Source: Aralia elata
Lineage: Eukaryota > Streptophyta > Magnoliopsida > Apiales > Araliaceae
DNA: 64,000 nucleotides
NCBI GenBank assembly: GCA_034770075.1
Contig: JAVJAP010000124.1
Span: 83,965-147,964 of the forward strand
Direction of reading: 5' to 3'
A model generated the notes under the pieces. The model had not been told where the DNA came from and ran no database searches. It saw only the letters and a program-made list of their open reading frames with translations. The position numbers were made by a program, and so were the translations under genes. Positions 34,681-45,311 of this stretch are shown piece after piece; position 1 is the stretch's first letter, and every line of letters begins with the position of its first letter.

Positions 34681-35455
34681 TGATGAGTTGATTTTATATC
34701 TATTAATTGGGTATATTTGACTTGAGTATTTTGTTTTTCTTAAGAGTTTTTAGTAGTATTTTAGTGCATTTTAATAGTTTTTGTGAATAATCGATTTCAG
34801 CTTATGATTGTGTAAATAATGGATATTTGTGCAAGTTTAGCCTGAATTTGTTACTACAGGTGACGATTATTGCTTGGCGAAAGTTAAACAGGTAAATAAG
34901 TTTTAGTAGCTGCAATTCATGAGGAAGATTAGCCAAAACAGGTGCTCAAATGAGAAGCTGAGGCATGCGGGAAAATGAACGGAAACCACGGCGGATGAAT
35001 CAGGAGTCGCGACGCTTGGACGCGGAAGGCGCGCGTGGAGCTACGCGGCCGGATGATTTGCTTCCTTTTAGCTGAAGATTTGATTTTATTGGCACTTATC
35101 ATTTAAGGGTTGGATCTTATCAGTAGTTAGTAATAGACTAATAATTAGGGTTTGATTATTTATTGAGAAAGAGAGAGTACGGAGAAAAAAAGAGAGGGTT
35201 TTCATCAGACTTTATTCCAAAGAAGACTTGGAACGTAGGAGGAAGACCGGATTCGACAGAGTTTATTTCTTCTCTCTTATTTCTTCATTTTGTAATCTAA
35301 AATGAGTTCTAATAAATCATTGATGTTCTTTATTTTCATTATGAACTAATTCTTTTAGTTAAGGATTCAATGGAACCCGATGATGATTTTATTAAATATT
35401 TATTAGTTCTTCTATATATTTATATTGATGTTGATTGAATTGTTTTTGTCCTCTA
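34681..35455 (+). mobile_element. Truncated Ty3 (Athila/Tat-like) LTR
   Basis: Starts TGATGAGTTGATTTTATATC after a purine-rich GACTATAGGGAGGTG. It contains a GC-rich stretch at about 34970-35055 (GGCGCGCGTGGAGCTACGCG) and the TTTTGTAATCTAAAATGAG segment usual in such LTRs. The right end is not defined; no internal region or second LTR is seen. Confidence 0.5.
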
Positions 35456-35790
35456 CAACTTTGTAGAAAGAAGAAAAGTAATCTGATACAATCTCCATAC
35501 CTTAAAATGCTAAAAACCAGTAACCTGTCTTGATTTTCGTCACTAGTTTCAGCCCTAATTGAGAAAATTCATAACTCAGTCATATTAACTCCGAATGAAG
35601 TGATTCTTGAGTCTATTTTGGGTATCTTTTCGAGAGCTACAACTTTTATGAAAACATAAAGAGATTTTGAAAATTCTAGAAGATCCGAAAGTCAGATTCT
35701 TTACTGTTGCAAAGACTAACAAGGAGGGAATTGTTCGGCTATTAATTTTGTGTTTCACAATATTGAGGTAATGGGATATCACTTTTTTAA
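35456..35790. other. Unassigned repeat-like DNA
   Basis: No gene seen. Phrases such as CATAACTCAGTCATATTAAC and GAGCTACAACTTTTATG are of the kind found in chromovirus LTRs, so this may be another LTR scrap. Evidence is weak. Confidence 0.35.
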
Positions 35791-36252
35791 TATTCGTAAG
35801 GGATGTTATTTTCTTTCATACTCGTAAGGGGTTATCATTCTTCGATATTTGTAAATAATATCATTTTCTTTCATACCCATAAGGGGTTATCATTCTTTGA
35901 TACTCATAAGTGATATTATTTTCTTTCATACTCATATGGAATATCATTTCTTTCATACTCGTAAAGGGTTATTATTCTTTTATACTCGTAAGGGGTTATC
36001 ATTCTTTGATACTCGTAAGTGATATTAATTTTTTTATACTCGTATGTTTCTTTCATACTCGTAAAGGAATATCACTTTTTCATACTCGTAAGGGGTTATT
36101 ATTCTTTGATACTCGTAAGTGATATTATTTTCTTTCATACTCGTATGGAATATCATTTCTTTCATATTCGTAAAGGGGTTGTCATTCTTTCATACTCGTA
36201 AGGGATATCACTTTCTTTCATACTCGTAAGGGATATCACTTTCTTTCATACT
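35790..36252. repeat. ~27-bp minisatellite with higher-order structure
   Basis: Seventeen to eighteen copies of a unit with TTTCATACTCGTAAGG at its core, about every 27 bp. Successive units cycle through four variants (GTAAGGGG, GTAAGTGATATT, GTATGGAATATC, GTAAAGG), so each set of four repeats about every 100-111 bp (35874, 35983, 36083, 36194). The open frames 35910-36122 and 36019-36201 are repeat readthrough. Confidence 0.9.
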
Positions 36253-36589
36253 CTAAAATCTAAACTTACTATGGTAAGTATTGCTTCTATAATTCCTGAA
36301 ATGATTAGAAATTCCTTTGAGATTTGTGATTCATCTAGTATCATTTCACTTGAACTTTTTATTTACATGAACCTCATTATTATATTTTAATCGTTACCTT
36401 TATCTTAAATATCATTTTTCAATTTGACTCCATAATTTAGTCATCGTGCTGACAGTTTGGACATTATTGGACTCTAGGTAAAAATTTAATTGCAAATCTC
36501 TAATGTTTATTCTTTATCTTATTATTCTGATTATTCCGTCCATTCATTATATCATTGTTCTAATCATTGTGGTGAAATTTTTCTTTAGC

Positions 36590-36965
36590 CTGAATGCAAA
36601 GAAAAAGTGTTGACTGGTATGATTATGACCAAAGCTGCAGACTGGTATGATCATGACCATTGGTGTTACAGTTGAATGTCTTTGGCTTTGGTGCAAAGAT
36701 GAATTGATGGACATGATTATAACTATGAATTGTTAATTGGCATGATTATGACCAGTAACTGTGAGTTTGTATGATCATTGGTGTTATATTTGAATATTTT
36801 TAGCCTGTAGTGCAAAGATGAATTAATTAGTATAATTATGACCAAAAACTGTGGTTAGTATAATTATGAATAGGAACTATTGATCGAGGTGAAAGTTCTA
36901 TTTAGCCTTTGTGGCAAGGATGAAATGTTGATTTACATGATTATGACCAAGAACTGTTGATTTAA
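36590..36965. repeat. ~110-bp diverged tandem repeats
   Basis: About three and a half copies of a unit starting (T)AGCCT...GCAAAGATGAA, followed by CATGATTATGACCA and AACTGT words, starts near 36590, 36685, 36800 and 36905. No open frame of note. Confidence 0.6.
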
Positions 36966-37030
36966 TCCCTCGAACAAACGTACCCTAATAATAATTATGC
37001 ACTAATTGTATGAAAAGAATATTTATGTCC

Positions 37031-37095
37031 AGGGGCGGATCTAGCTTAGGGGCAGCGGGGGCAATTGACCCCACTCAATTTTCAGGGGTCAAAAA
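37031..37095 (+). repeat. hAT-like terminal fragment
   Basis: CAGGGGCGGATCTAGCTTAG followed by a GGGGGCAATTGACCCC block is a sequence type often seen at ends of plant hAT-derived repeats. No matching inverted end was found, so it is a fragment at best. Confidence 0.35.
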
Positions 37096-38246
37096 GAAAG
37101 AGAGTAAAATTTTAGGGTGTTTAATAAAAATTTTAAAGTTTAGATTGAAAAATACGATCTCTGTTCTAAAATTAGAGATACATTTTGACTTTTTAAAAAT
37201 CAATTCACGAAATCCTAAAATTCAAAATTGATATGAAATTATTTAGTTTTAATACAACAAATATAACAATTGTAAACTAACTATAAAAACACTACTAATT
37301 ATTATCTTTGTTGCTTTCAAAATTTGAACGAACTTATATAAATTGAAGTTTAGGATTTCGCATTGACTTTAAAAGGTGCACAACTGGTGCACAACTGATA
37401 TTATACAGTTGGTACACTACTATCAATGCACGTAAAAATATATGTTCAAGATGAGTTGGGACAAAGGAGGTAGAAAGACATTCCTCTTTCATAGGAGTAG
37501 TAAACAAATTAGGCAAGAGAGCAAATTAAAGAAAAATAAACGAGTTAAATGTTTGGGGATATTGAATCTCGTGCTTAATTTTGTGGACGTTTGGAAATGC
37601 TGAAAATGCTATTTGTAGAGAGAGTCTGATGAACATCTTTGTAGTTCTATGAAGCATATTTTCTCAATCGGAATATATAGATCAAAGCAAACAATGATGG
37701 AAACCTAGCCACGTGCAAGTTATGAATATATAAGCATGGATTTTATTTATAGTTATAAGGCATATATATGGTATAAAACTCGTACATGGGTTTCTTTTTT
37801 GAATAAATATCAAGAAAAAAGATGTGAGCTTGAAAAATCACGCATGAAAGCTAACATAATTTTACAAATGATTGAGCAGTTAGGTGTACTATTGTATTTG
37901 ATTTTTCATTTTCATTTTTATTTTTGGCCAATGGAGTGGAGCATTAGGTGTATTTAGCTTACTTAGCTGTACACATCACTCTAGATACTTGAATACATTA
38001 CATAATTTTTGTTCATAAATATATATTTTGATCGGTAATAAAAGAAAAATTATTAAAACTTAAAGCCATTTTAAAATGTGACAAATTCAAAATGTATGTA
38101 TGAATCACAAAACAAAGGGAAGAAGTGCATGTATGCATTTATATCATATTATTTTATTTCGCTATTTGTTTCACAATTGTGAGAGGTCATCTTCTATCCA
38201 CGTAGGATTGAAATTAAATGAAGGAAATAATTGTACCATTGACAAG

Positions 38247-38640
38247 ATTTAAAAATCGGATCGGTCCGGCGGTCGGACCGGTAAAAACCGGAATTGGTCC
38301 AGCTTTCGGTCCGGTTTGGCCCAAAAAATCGGTTTGGTCAAAACCCGGATTGACCCGTTGACCACCGGTTCAACCAGTGGTCCAACCGGTAAACCCGGTT
38401 AATTGACCCGGTTGACCCGGTTTTTTAATTTTTTAATTTTTTAATTTTTTTTTTGCCAAAAAAATTTTTAATATTAAAATTAACCACTTTTATTAATATT
38501 GTAACTCATCTTTATTATGTTTTAGTTCATAAAAACGTCATCGGTTCAATAACGGTCCGACCACTGATTGGACCAGTGACCCACTCACCTGGTACCCTTT
38601 TCTGGTTCGATGACCGATTCGGGTTTAAGAACACAATTTA
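38247..38640. repeat. CCGGTT-rich dispersed repeat, MITE-like
   Basis: A dense set of CCGGTT, GGTCCGG and TTGACCCGG words in both orientations, with loosely complementary ends (ATTTAAAAATCGGATCGGTC against a right end with GACCGATTCGGGTTTAAG). This type is common in plant genomes as a non-coding MITE-like repeat. No clear TSD was established. Confidence 0.5.
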
Positions 38641-39171
38641 AAGTCCTCGTTTATAGTGATAATAATAGTGTCAACATGTTATCGCGTAATAAAGAGTTGA
38701 CATAAAAGTAAGATTTGTTTTTTAGATTAATGTATGTGTGAGTCATGTTTTTTAGACTAATGTATGTGTGAGTCATGTTATATATAACGATAAATTTATA
38801 ATGATAATAAATATAGATGTATATAGATGTATATGATAGAAAAAAAATTAATAAGAGACTCATATATTATTATTTTATCATATCATTTAAAGTTTCACGT
38901 TAATTCAACATAGTCATAAACATATATATCATTTTCCTGTATATATTATGTTAACATGTAAATTATAATTATTTTCTTGCCTAGTTAATTAACAAGCTCA
39001 ATAATAAAATGTAAAAAGAACAAGACTAAGGGGCTTGTAGCTAATACCTCAAGAAGGTCATTTATGGTTCCATTATTAATTGAGTAAGAAGAGCCAAAGA
39101 GATGGCCCCTCTTCAATTATTTGAGTGGTGAGAAATTGTAAAGAATTATTTGAGTGATTATTAAAGTATTT

Positions 39172-39419
39172 TGTTATGAATAGTTATAAATATGGATGTT
39201 CATACATCCCCCATGCTCTACATGTTGGTACATGAATGAGGAATTATTCATTCTCCTCCTTATTTAAGTTTGTATTCCCTTTAACCTTCCATCTTCCATT
39301 CATGTATTTGTGAGGCCTATAAATAGAGACTCACCATCCATGTATTGGACACACTTGAAGAATATAAGAAAATCTCTCTTCTTACTCTTTATCCTTGTGT
39401 TCTCTCTAATTTTATAATA
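39172..39419 (+). mobile_element. 5' LTR of young copia element
   Basis: Starts TGTTATGAATAG, ends TTTTATAATA. It carries a plain TATA box (TATAAATAG) at 39318-39326, about 100 bases before the LTR end, so the transcript probably starts near 39350 (inference). Confidence 0.93.
39318..39326 (+). promoter_or_regulatory. LTR TATA box of young copia element
   Basis: TATAAATAG in a CC-TATAAATAG-AGAC context, identical in the 3' LTR at 45458-45466. Confidence 0.75.
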
Positions 39420-39433
39420 CGTTATCAGCACGA
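39420..39433 (+). promoter_or_regulatory. Primer-binding site of young copia element
   Basis: CGTTATCAGCACGA immediately after the 5' LTR. The same sequence is found at the equivalent place (minus strand, 55704-55717) in the decayed copia element. Confidence 0.75.
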
Positions 39434-39505
39434 ATTGCTCTTTACTTTCGTCTTGAAGCCGATAATCATATTTGGTTTGTTGATAAGAAGTAGAAGGTAT
39501 GTTTA

Positions 39506-39509
<4 letters not shown>

Positions 39510-39564
<55 letters not shown>
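39510..39564. repeat. TA microsatellite in copia leader
   Basis: About 27 TA units in the untranslated leader between primer site and gag. Confidence 0.95.
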
Positions 39565-39566
<2 letters not shown>

Positions 39567-40323
39567 ATTTATTTCCTGTATCCATTTTTCAATACAAATT
39601 TAAGTTTGACATTATATAGGTATATATATAAACAAATTAGTTGGAATTTTTCATGTTACGTATTTTCATGTTACGTTAAACATCTTTGTTAGCTTTCCAT
39701 GAAATTTGCTATCAGTTCTGTTCTTTAAGTTTCCTATTGAGCTTCTGTCTAGAAACTGTATGTCCAATAGAGGTTGTTTACGGGTATCTCACACATATTG
39801 AAAAAAAAACCAATAACTTGTTTGATAGTTATTATCTGAAATTTGATAAAAAGGAATATCTGATAGTTGTCATTAGTTGTCATTAGTGCTTAATACTGTG
39901 AATATTTTAATTCTTCCAGCTCTTCGGGAAATCAAGATATGCTTTATCTGTTTGATAAAAGATATGCTTTATGTAAGGGGACTCATATTAATGGGAGACT
40001 AAATAAACAATCTTTGGCATTTGATGTACCGCCAGTATGAGTTTATTATCAGTTGAACACTTATACAATCTTGTCACACAGGAACTCACATGCAAAACTC
40101 AATTTCAAGACTTTCTTGTTCCCTTCCCTCAATTTGATAAGTTCTTTTAGTTTAAAAAAAAAACAAACATTTTTTTTATTGTATTATATATCTCGTTCCT
40201 TCATATAGAACAAATCTTTGATTAAACTAGTAATCATGGACTTACTGACTGTTAATAATAGAATATACATATAAATACATTTATTTTCTCCTAACTTGTT
40301 AAACATATTTGTGATAGTTCATA

Positions 40324-41457
40324 ATGTCAAATCTTGCAAAACTCGAATTTGTGGCTCTTGATATTACGGGAAAGAATTATTTATCATGGGTGTTAGATGC
40401 TGAAATTCATCTAGATGCAAATGGTCTCGGTGATACCATCAAAGCAGGGAACCAAGCATCTAGTCAAGATAAGGCAAAATCGATGATATTTCTTCCTCAT
40501 CACCTCCATGAGGGACTTAAAATTGAATATTTGACTGTTAAAGATCCACTTATCCTTTGGAACAATCTAAAGGAAAGATACGACCACCAGAAAACTGTAA
40601 TACTTCCTAAAGCTCGTTATGATTGGATGCATCTCAGATTACAAGATTGTAAATCTGTAAGTGATTATAACTCAGCTATGTTTAGAATCAGTTCTCAATT
40701 ACAATTATGTGGAGAAAAGATCACTGATGCAGATATGTTAGAAAAAACATTCTCCACATTTCACGCATCTAATATGCTCCTGCAGCAGCAATATCGTGAA
40801 AAGGGCTTTAAGAAATACTCTGAACTGATTTCATGCCTTCTTGTGGCTGAGCAAAACAATGAACTATTGATGAAAAATCATGAGGCCCGTCCAACTGGAT
40901 CTGCTCCATTCCCTGCAGTGAATGTCGTAACATATAATGAAAAAAACAAAGGTCACGCCAGTAGTCGTGGACGTGATCATGGACGCGGACGTGGTTATGG
41001 ACGCGGACGTGGACGCAGTCGTGGTCGAAATAATCATCAAGGTAGTCATTTCAACAACACATATACCCACTCGAAGTGGGAACATAAGGATGGAACACGC
41101 GACAAAAGAGAGAAAGATAAAAAGACCATGGAGAATTTGTGTTATCGTTGTGGAGGCAAAGGCCATTGGTCTCGTACTTGTCGTACACCAAAACATCTTG
41201 TTGAGCTCTATCAACAATCATTAAAAGATAAAGGGAAGAAGATAGAGACTAATTTTGCTAGTGAGGATGGAAAAGATGAGACCAATTTTGCTAGTGCGGA
41301 TGGAAAAGATGAGACAATTTTTGATTGTGGAAATGATGATTTTAATTATGGTTATATTGATACTACTCATCTAGATGTTGCTGATTTTTTCTCACACCCT
41401 GAAGGAAATATTGGTCACTTGTCTGGTGAGGAGAGTGTCCAAAAATATAATGTTTAG
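40324..41457 (+). CDS. gag: Copia Gag polyprotein
   Basis: 377 residues, intact; it would form the virus-like particle in the cytoplasm and bind element RNA. It starts MSNLAKLEFVALDITGKNYL, as usual for copia Gag; residues about 10-180 hold the conserved Gag fold (KNYLSWVLDAEIHL, LWNNLKERYDHQ). Residues about 215-240 are an Arg/Gly-rich tract (HGRGRGYGRGRGRSRGR), and a zinc knuckle CYRCGGKGHWSRTC lies near residue 275. The C-terminal part has two copies of a TNFAS(E/A)DGKDE unit. The stop (TAG, 41455) lies inside the first copy of a 42-bp tandem duplication. Pol lies downstream in another frame, so Gag is made as a separate protein. Confidence 0.93.
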   Translation: MSNLAKLEFVALDITGKNYLSWVLDAEIHLDANGLGDTIKAGNQASSQDKAKSMIFLPHHLHEGLKIEYLTVKDPLILWNNLKERYDHQKTVILPKARYDWMHLRLQDCKSVSDYNSAMFRISSQLQLCGEKITDADMLEKTFSTFHASNMLLQQQYREKGFKKYSELISCLLVAEQNNELLMKNHEARPTGSAPFPAVNVVTYNEKNKGHASSRGRDHGRGRGYGRGRGRSRGRNNHQGSHFNNTYTHSKWEHKDGTRDKREKDKKTMENLCYRCGGKGHWSRTCRTPKHLVELYQQSLKDKGKKIETNFASEDGKDETNFASADGKDETIFDCGNDDFNYGYIDTTHLDVADFFSHPEGNIGHLSGEESVQKYNV

Positions 41458-41513
41458 ATATTACTTATTGGGGAGAGTGTCCAAAAATATAATGTTTAGA
41501 TATTACTTATTGG
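41430..41513. repeat. Exact 42-bp tandem duplication at gag-pol junction
   Basis: The unit starting GGAGAGTGTCC occurs at 41430-41471 and again at 41472-41513 with no difference seen. Being a multiple of three it does not shift the frame; it supplies the Gag stop twice and repeats VSKNIMFRYYLL in the overlapping open frame. Confidence 0.95.
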
Positions 41514-41638
41514 ACTTTATTTTAAGCATGCTTCTTATTAATTTTAGTAGGTTTCTAATTATTAAGTATTTGTCTTGTTTAGATGTTTTATTATGTAAAA
41601 GATATTTTGTTAATTCGATTATATATTTCTTATTTTCA

Positions 41639-44600
41639 ATGAAAAATATAGATACTCTCCTGGTTCGATTTGCGATGAATGGTGGAGATATATGTCTCGC
41701 AGACAGTGCTACTACACACACTATATTAAAAAATAAGAAATATTTTTCTTCTTTCATAATGCAAAAGGCCAATGTTAATACTATATCGGGCAGTGCAAAA
41801 TTGATAGAAGGCTCTGGAAGAGCTAACATATTCTTGCATGGAGGAACAAAATTTGAAATTGATGAAGCATTATACTCTCCTAGGTCTCAAAGAAATTTAT
41901 TGAGTTTTAAGGATATCCGCCGAAATGGGTATCATATTGAGACAACATGTGAAGGAAACATTGAGTACCTTCACATTACGAGTATAATCTCGGGTAATAA
42001 AAGTGTCTTCGAAAAATTACCGGCTTTTTCCTCCGGTTTATATTATACGAGAATTAGAACAATTGAAACAAATGTGGTCATTAACCAAAAGCTTACGAAT
42101 CAAAATAACTTTGTTGTTTGGCATGATCGGTTAGGCCATCCTGGATCGATAATGATGCGAAGAATAATTGAGAATTCATGTGGACATCCATTGAAGAGCC
42201 AGCAAATTCTTCAATCAAATGATTTCCCATGTGCTGCTTGTTTTCAAGGCAAGTTAATTGTTCGGCCATCACCGGCTAAGATAGGGACTGAATCCCTTAC
42301 TTTTCTGGAACGAATACAAGGTGATATATGTGGACCAATTCATCCACCATGTGGACCTTTTAGATATTTTATAGTTTTAATTGATGCATCAACTAGGTGG
42401 TCACATGTATCTCTATTATCAACTCGCAACCTGGCGTTTGCGAGGTTACTTGCTCAATTAATCAGATTACGAGCACATTTTCCAAATTATCCCATCAAGA
42501 AAATTCGTATTGACAATGCTGGTGAATTTACTTCCCAAACTTTCAATGATTATTGTATGTCTATTGGGATAAGTGTTGAACATCCTGTAGCACATGTTCA
42601 CACACAAAATGGCCTTGCAGAATCATTTATTAAGCGTCTTCAATTGATTGCAAGACCCTTACTAATGAGATCAAAACTCCCAATTTCTGTTTGGGGTCAT
42701 GCTATTTTACATGCGGCAGCACTAGTCCGCATTAGGCCAACAAGTTATCATAAGTTCTCCCCTTTACAATTGGTTTTTGGTCAGGAACCAAATATTTCCC
42801 ATCTAAGAATTTTCGGATGTGCTGTATATATTCCAATTCCTCCACCACAACGTACTAAGATGGGTCCTCAAAGGAGGTTGGGAATATATGTTGGATATAA
42901 ATCTCCATCTATAATTAAATATTTAGAACCATCAACGGGGGATTTATTTACAGCTAGATTCGCTGATTGTCATTTTGATGAATCAGTCTTCCCAACATTA
43001 GGGGGAGAAAATAAACAGCTGGAAAAAGAGATAAGTTGGAATGAATTATCATTGTCTCATTTTGATCCTCGTACACAACAATGTGAACTAGAAGTTCAAA
43101 AGATAATTCATTTACAAAGTTTAGCAAATCAATTGCCAGATGCATTTACTGACCCAAAGAGTGTAACAAAGTCACATATACCAGTTGTTAATGCTCTGAT
43201 TAAAATTGATGTCCCAGAAGGACAACCTTTTGTTGCCAATGAATCCAAAGCACGCCTGAAGCGTGGTAGACCAGTCGGTTCCAAAGATAAGAATCCTCGA
43301 AAGAGAAAAGGAGCAAAGATTCAAGATGGTCAGGTCGAGGAAATGGTAACTCTAGAAGAGTCTACAGAGGAACCCCTTGACATGACTAACATTACAGTTC
43401 CAGAAGAGAGTCAGGTACCTAAAATAAGTGAAAATGAAGAGATCTCGATAAATTATGTCATGTCAAGAAAAATATGGAATCGACATGAAATCAACGTCGA
43501 TGATGTTTTTGCATACAATTTAGCGCTAGATGTTATGAATGATGACGAGGATCTTGAACCAAGGTCTATTGAGGAATGCAGACATAGACATGATTGGTTA
43601 AAATGGAAAGACGCAATTGAGGTAGAATTGAAATCTCTTGAAAAGAGAAATGTTTTTGGACCAGTAGTCCGTACACCTGATGGTATAAAACCAGTGGGGT
43701 ACAAATGGGTTTTTGTGCGAAAACGAAATGAAAAAGGTGAAATTGTGAGACATAAAGCACGTCTAGTTGCACAAGGATTTTCGCAAAGACCTGGTATTGA
43801 TTATGAAGAGACATACTCTCCAGTGGTGGATGTGACTACTTTTCGATTTCTAATTAGTCTGGCAATAAAAGATGGACTTGACTTGCGTCTAATGGATGTC
43901 GTTACAGCATATTTGTATGGCCCACTTGATAATGACATTTATATGAAACTCCTAGAAGGATGTAAACTGCCAGAAGCATATAATTCCGGTTCTCGAGAAC
44001 ATTACTCAATCAAATTAAACAGATCTCTATACGGATTAAAACAATCCGGTCGCATGTGGTATAATCGTCTTAGTGAATATTTATTAAATGAGGGCTATAA
44101 GAATGATCCCGTTAGCCCATGCATTTTTATAAAGAGATCAGGATTTGAGTTCGTTATTATTGCGGTATATGTTGATGATCTAAATATCATTGGAACTCCT
44201 GGCGAGATTTCAAAGGCAGTAGAATGCTTGAAGAGAGAATTTGAGATGAAAGATCTTGGAAAAACAAAATTTTGTCTTAGGTTACAGATAGAACATTTAA
44301 AGGACGGGATTCTTGTGCATCAAACAACTTATATAGAGAAGGTGCTAAAACGATTTTATATGGACAAAGCACATCCGTTGAGCACCCCGATGGTCGTGAG
44401 GTCACTTGATGTAAATAAAGATCCTTTTCGACCTCGGGAAAATGATGAGGAGATTCTTGGTCCTGAAGTACCATACTTAAGTGCAATCGGAGCACTAATG
44501 TATCTTACTAGTCATACACGACCTGATATATCATTCTCTGTCAACTTATTAGCGAGATATAGTTCTTGTCCAACCCGAAGGCATTGGAATGGGGTTAAAC

Positions 44601-45169
44601 ATGTACTTCGTTACCTACAAGGTACAAAAGATATGGGTTTGTTTTTCCCTAACCTACCCAAAACAGATTTGATTGGTTTTGCAGATGCAGGGTACCTATC
44701 TGATCCTCATAATGCTCGATCGCAAACTGGATATGTATTCACATGTGGTGGAACTGCCATTTCATGCCGTTCGATGAAACAAACTATAGTAGCCACATCT
44801 TCTAATCATGTTGAAATTTTGGCAATCCATGAGGCTAGTCGTGAATGTGTATGGTTAAGGTCTGTAATTCAACACATACGAGGAGCTTGTGGTTTATCTT
44901 CAAGAAAAGAGGCACCAACGGTCTTATATGAGGATAATACAGCATGCATCGCCCAACTCAAGGAAGGATATATCAAAGATGATAGAACAAAACATATTTC
45001 ACCGAAGTTCTTTTTCACTCATGACCTTCAAAAGAATGGTGATATAAATGTTCAACAAATCCGTTCAAGTGAAAATTTGGCAGATTTATTAACAAAGGCG
45101 CTTCCTACCACTACATTTGAGAAGTTAGTCCACAATATTGGATTGCGTCAACTCCGAGATCTCAAGTGA
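41639..45169 (+). CDS. pol: Copia Pol: protease, integrase, RT, RNase H
   Basis: The frame is open from 41375 to the TGA at 45167-45169. Homology begins at the ATG at 41639 (MKNIDTLLVRF), which I choose as the likely start, 1176 codons. Protease: CLADSATTHTIL with Asp codon 41702. Integrase: HDRLGHPG and CAACFQG zinc region; catalytic Asp 42323, Asp 42512 and Glu 42620, 35 residues between the last two (DD35E). RT: WVFVRKRNEKG to active site YVDD at 44168-44179. RNase H: FADAGYLSD, SNHVE, EDNTACI, TKHIS. No stop or frame break is seen. Pol is in the +1 frame relative to Gag and separated by about 180 nt, so it needs its own means of expression (splicing, a second message or reinitiation). It copies element RNA and inserts the cDNA. 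Confidence 0.92.
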   Translation: MKNIDTLLVRFAMNGGDICLADSATTHTILKNKKYFSSFIMQKANVNTISGSAKLIEGSGRANIFLHGGTKFEIDEALYSPRSQRNLLSFKDIRRNGYHIETTCEGNIEYLHITSIISGNKSVFEKLPAFSSGLYYTRIRTIETNVVINQKLTNQNNFVVWHDRLGHPGSIMMRRIIENSCGHPLKSQQILQSNDFPCAACFQGKLIVRPSPAKIGTESLTFLERIQGDICGPIHPPCGPFRYFIVLIDASTRWSHVSLLSTRNLAFARLLAQLIRLRAHFPNYPIKKIRIDNAGEFTSQTFNDYCMSIGISVEHPVAHVHTQNGLAESFIKRLQLIARPLLMRSKLPISVWGHAILHAAALVRIRPTSYHKFSPLQLVFGQEPNISHLRIFGCAVYIPIPPPQRTKMGPQRRLGIYVGYKSPSIIKYLEPSTGDLFTARFADCHFDESVFPTLGGENKQLEKEISWNELSLSHFDPRTQQCELEVQKIIHLQSLANQLPDAFTDPKSVTKSHIPVVNALIKIDVPEGQPFVANESKARLKRGRPVGSKDKNPRKRKGAKIQDGQVEEMVTLEESTEEPLDMTNITVPEESQVPKISENEEISINYVMSRKIWNRHEINVDDVFAYNLALDVMNDDEDLEPRSIEECRHRHDWLKWKDAIEVELKSLEKRNVFGPVVRTPDGIKPVGYKWVFVRKRNEKGEIVRHKARLVAQGFSQRPGIDYEETYSPVVDVTTFRFLISLAIKDGLDLRLMDVVTAYLYGPLDNDIYMKLLEGCKLPEAYNSGSREHYSIKLNRSLYGLKQSGRMWYNRLSEYLLNEGYKNDPVSPCIFIKRSGFEFVIIAVYVDDLNIIGTPGEISKAVECLKREFEMKDLGKTKFCLRLQIEHLKDGILVHQTTYIEKVLKRFYMDKAHPLSTPMVVRSLDVNKDPFRPRENDEEILGPEVPYLSAIGALMYLTSHTRPDISFSVNLLARYSSCPTRRHWNGVKHVLRYLQGTKDMGLFFPNLPKTDLIGFADAGYLSDPHNARSQTGYVFTCGGTAISCRSMKQTIVATSSNHVEILAIHEASRECVWLRSVIQHIRGACGLSSRKEAPTVLYEDNTACIAQLKEGYIKDDRTKHISPKFFFTHDLQKNGDINVQQIRSSENLADLLTKALPTTTFEKLVHNIGLRQLRDLK

Positions 45170-45300
45170 TATAATCATGAGGGGGAGCATCTCATATGTA
45201 TTTTGAAGAATATTGTACTCTTTTTCCTTCACTAGGTTTTTGTCCCACAGGGTTTTTCCTAGTAAGGTTTTAACGAGGCATATTCCTCAGTAATGGACAT

Positions 45301-45311
45301 CCAAGGGGGGG
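45301..45311 (+). promoter_or_regulatory. Polypurine tract of young copia element
   Basis: CCAAGGGGGGG-TG lies directly before the 3' LTR start. Confidence 0.8.

Larger units (their letters stand above)
36966..39171. other. Intergenic DNA with small repeats
   Basis: No recognised gene. It contains a hAT-like end at 37031-37095, a CCGGTT-rich dispersed repeat at 38247-38640, and direct copies of TTTTTAGACTAATGTATGTG near 38720-38770. The 73-codon open frame at 37736-37957 has no recognisable domain and is AT-rich; I do not call it a gene. Confidence 0.6.

Noticed and set aside
35910..36201. Open frames with repeated FILVRGYHS
   Set aside because: Translation of the 27-bp minisatellite in two frames; no independent evidence of a gene.
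35790..36252. CRISPR-like regular repeats
   Set aside because: Units are adjacent with no unique spacers, and the sequence is plant nuclear DNA; this is a minisatellite.
37736..37957. 73-codon open frame as a small host gene
   Set aside because: No domain, no promoter or splice context, AT-rich composition; cannot be separated from chance.
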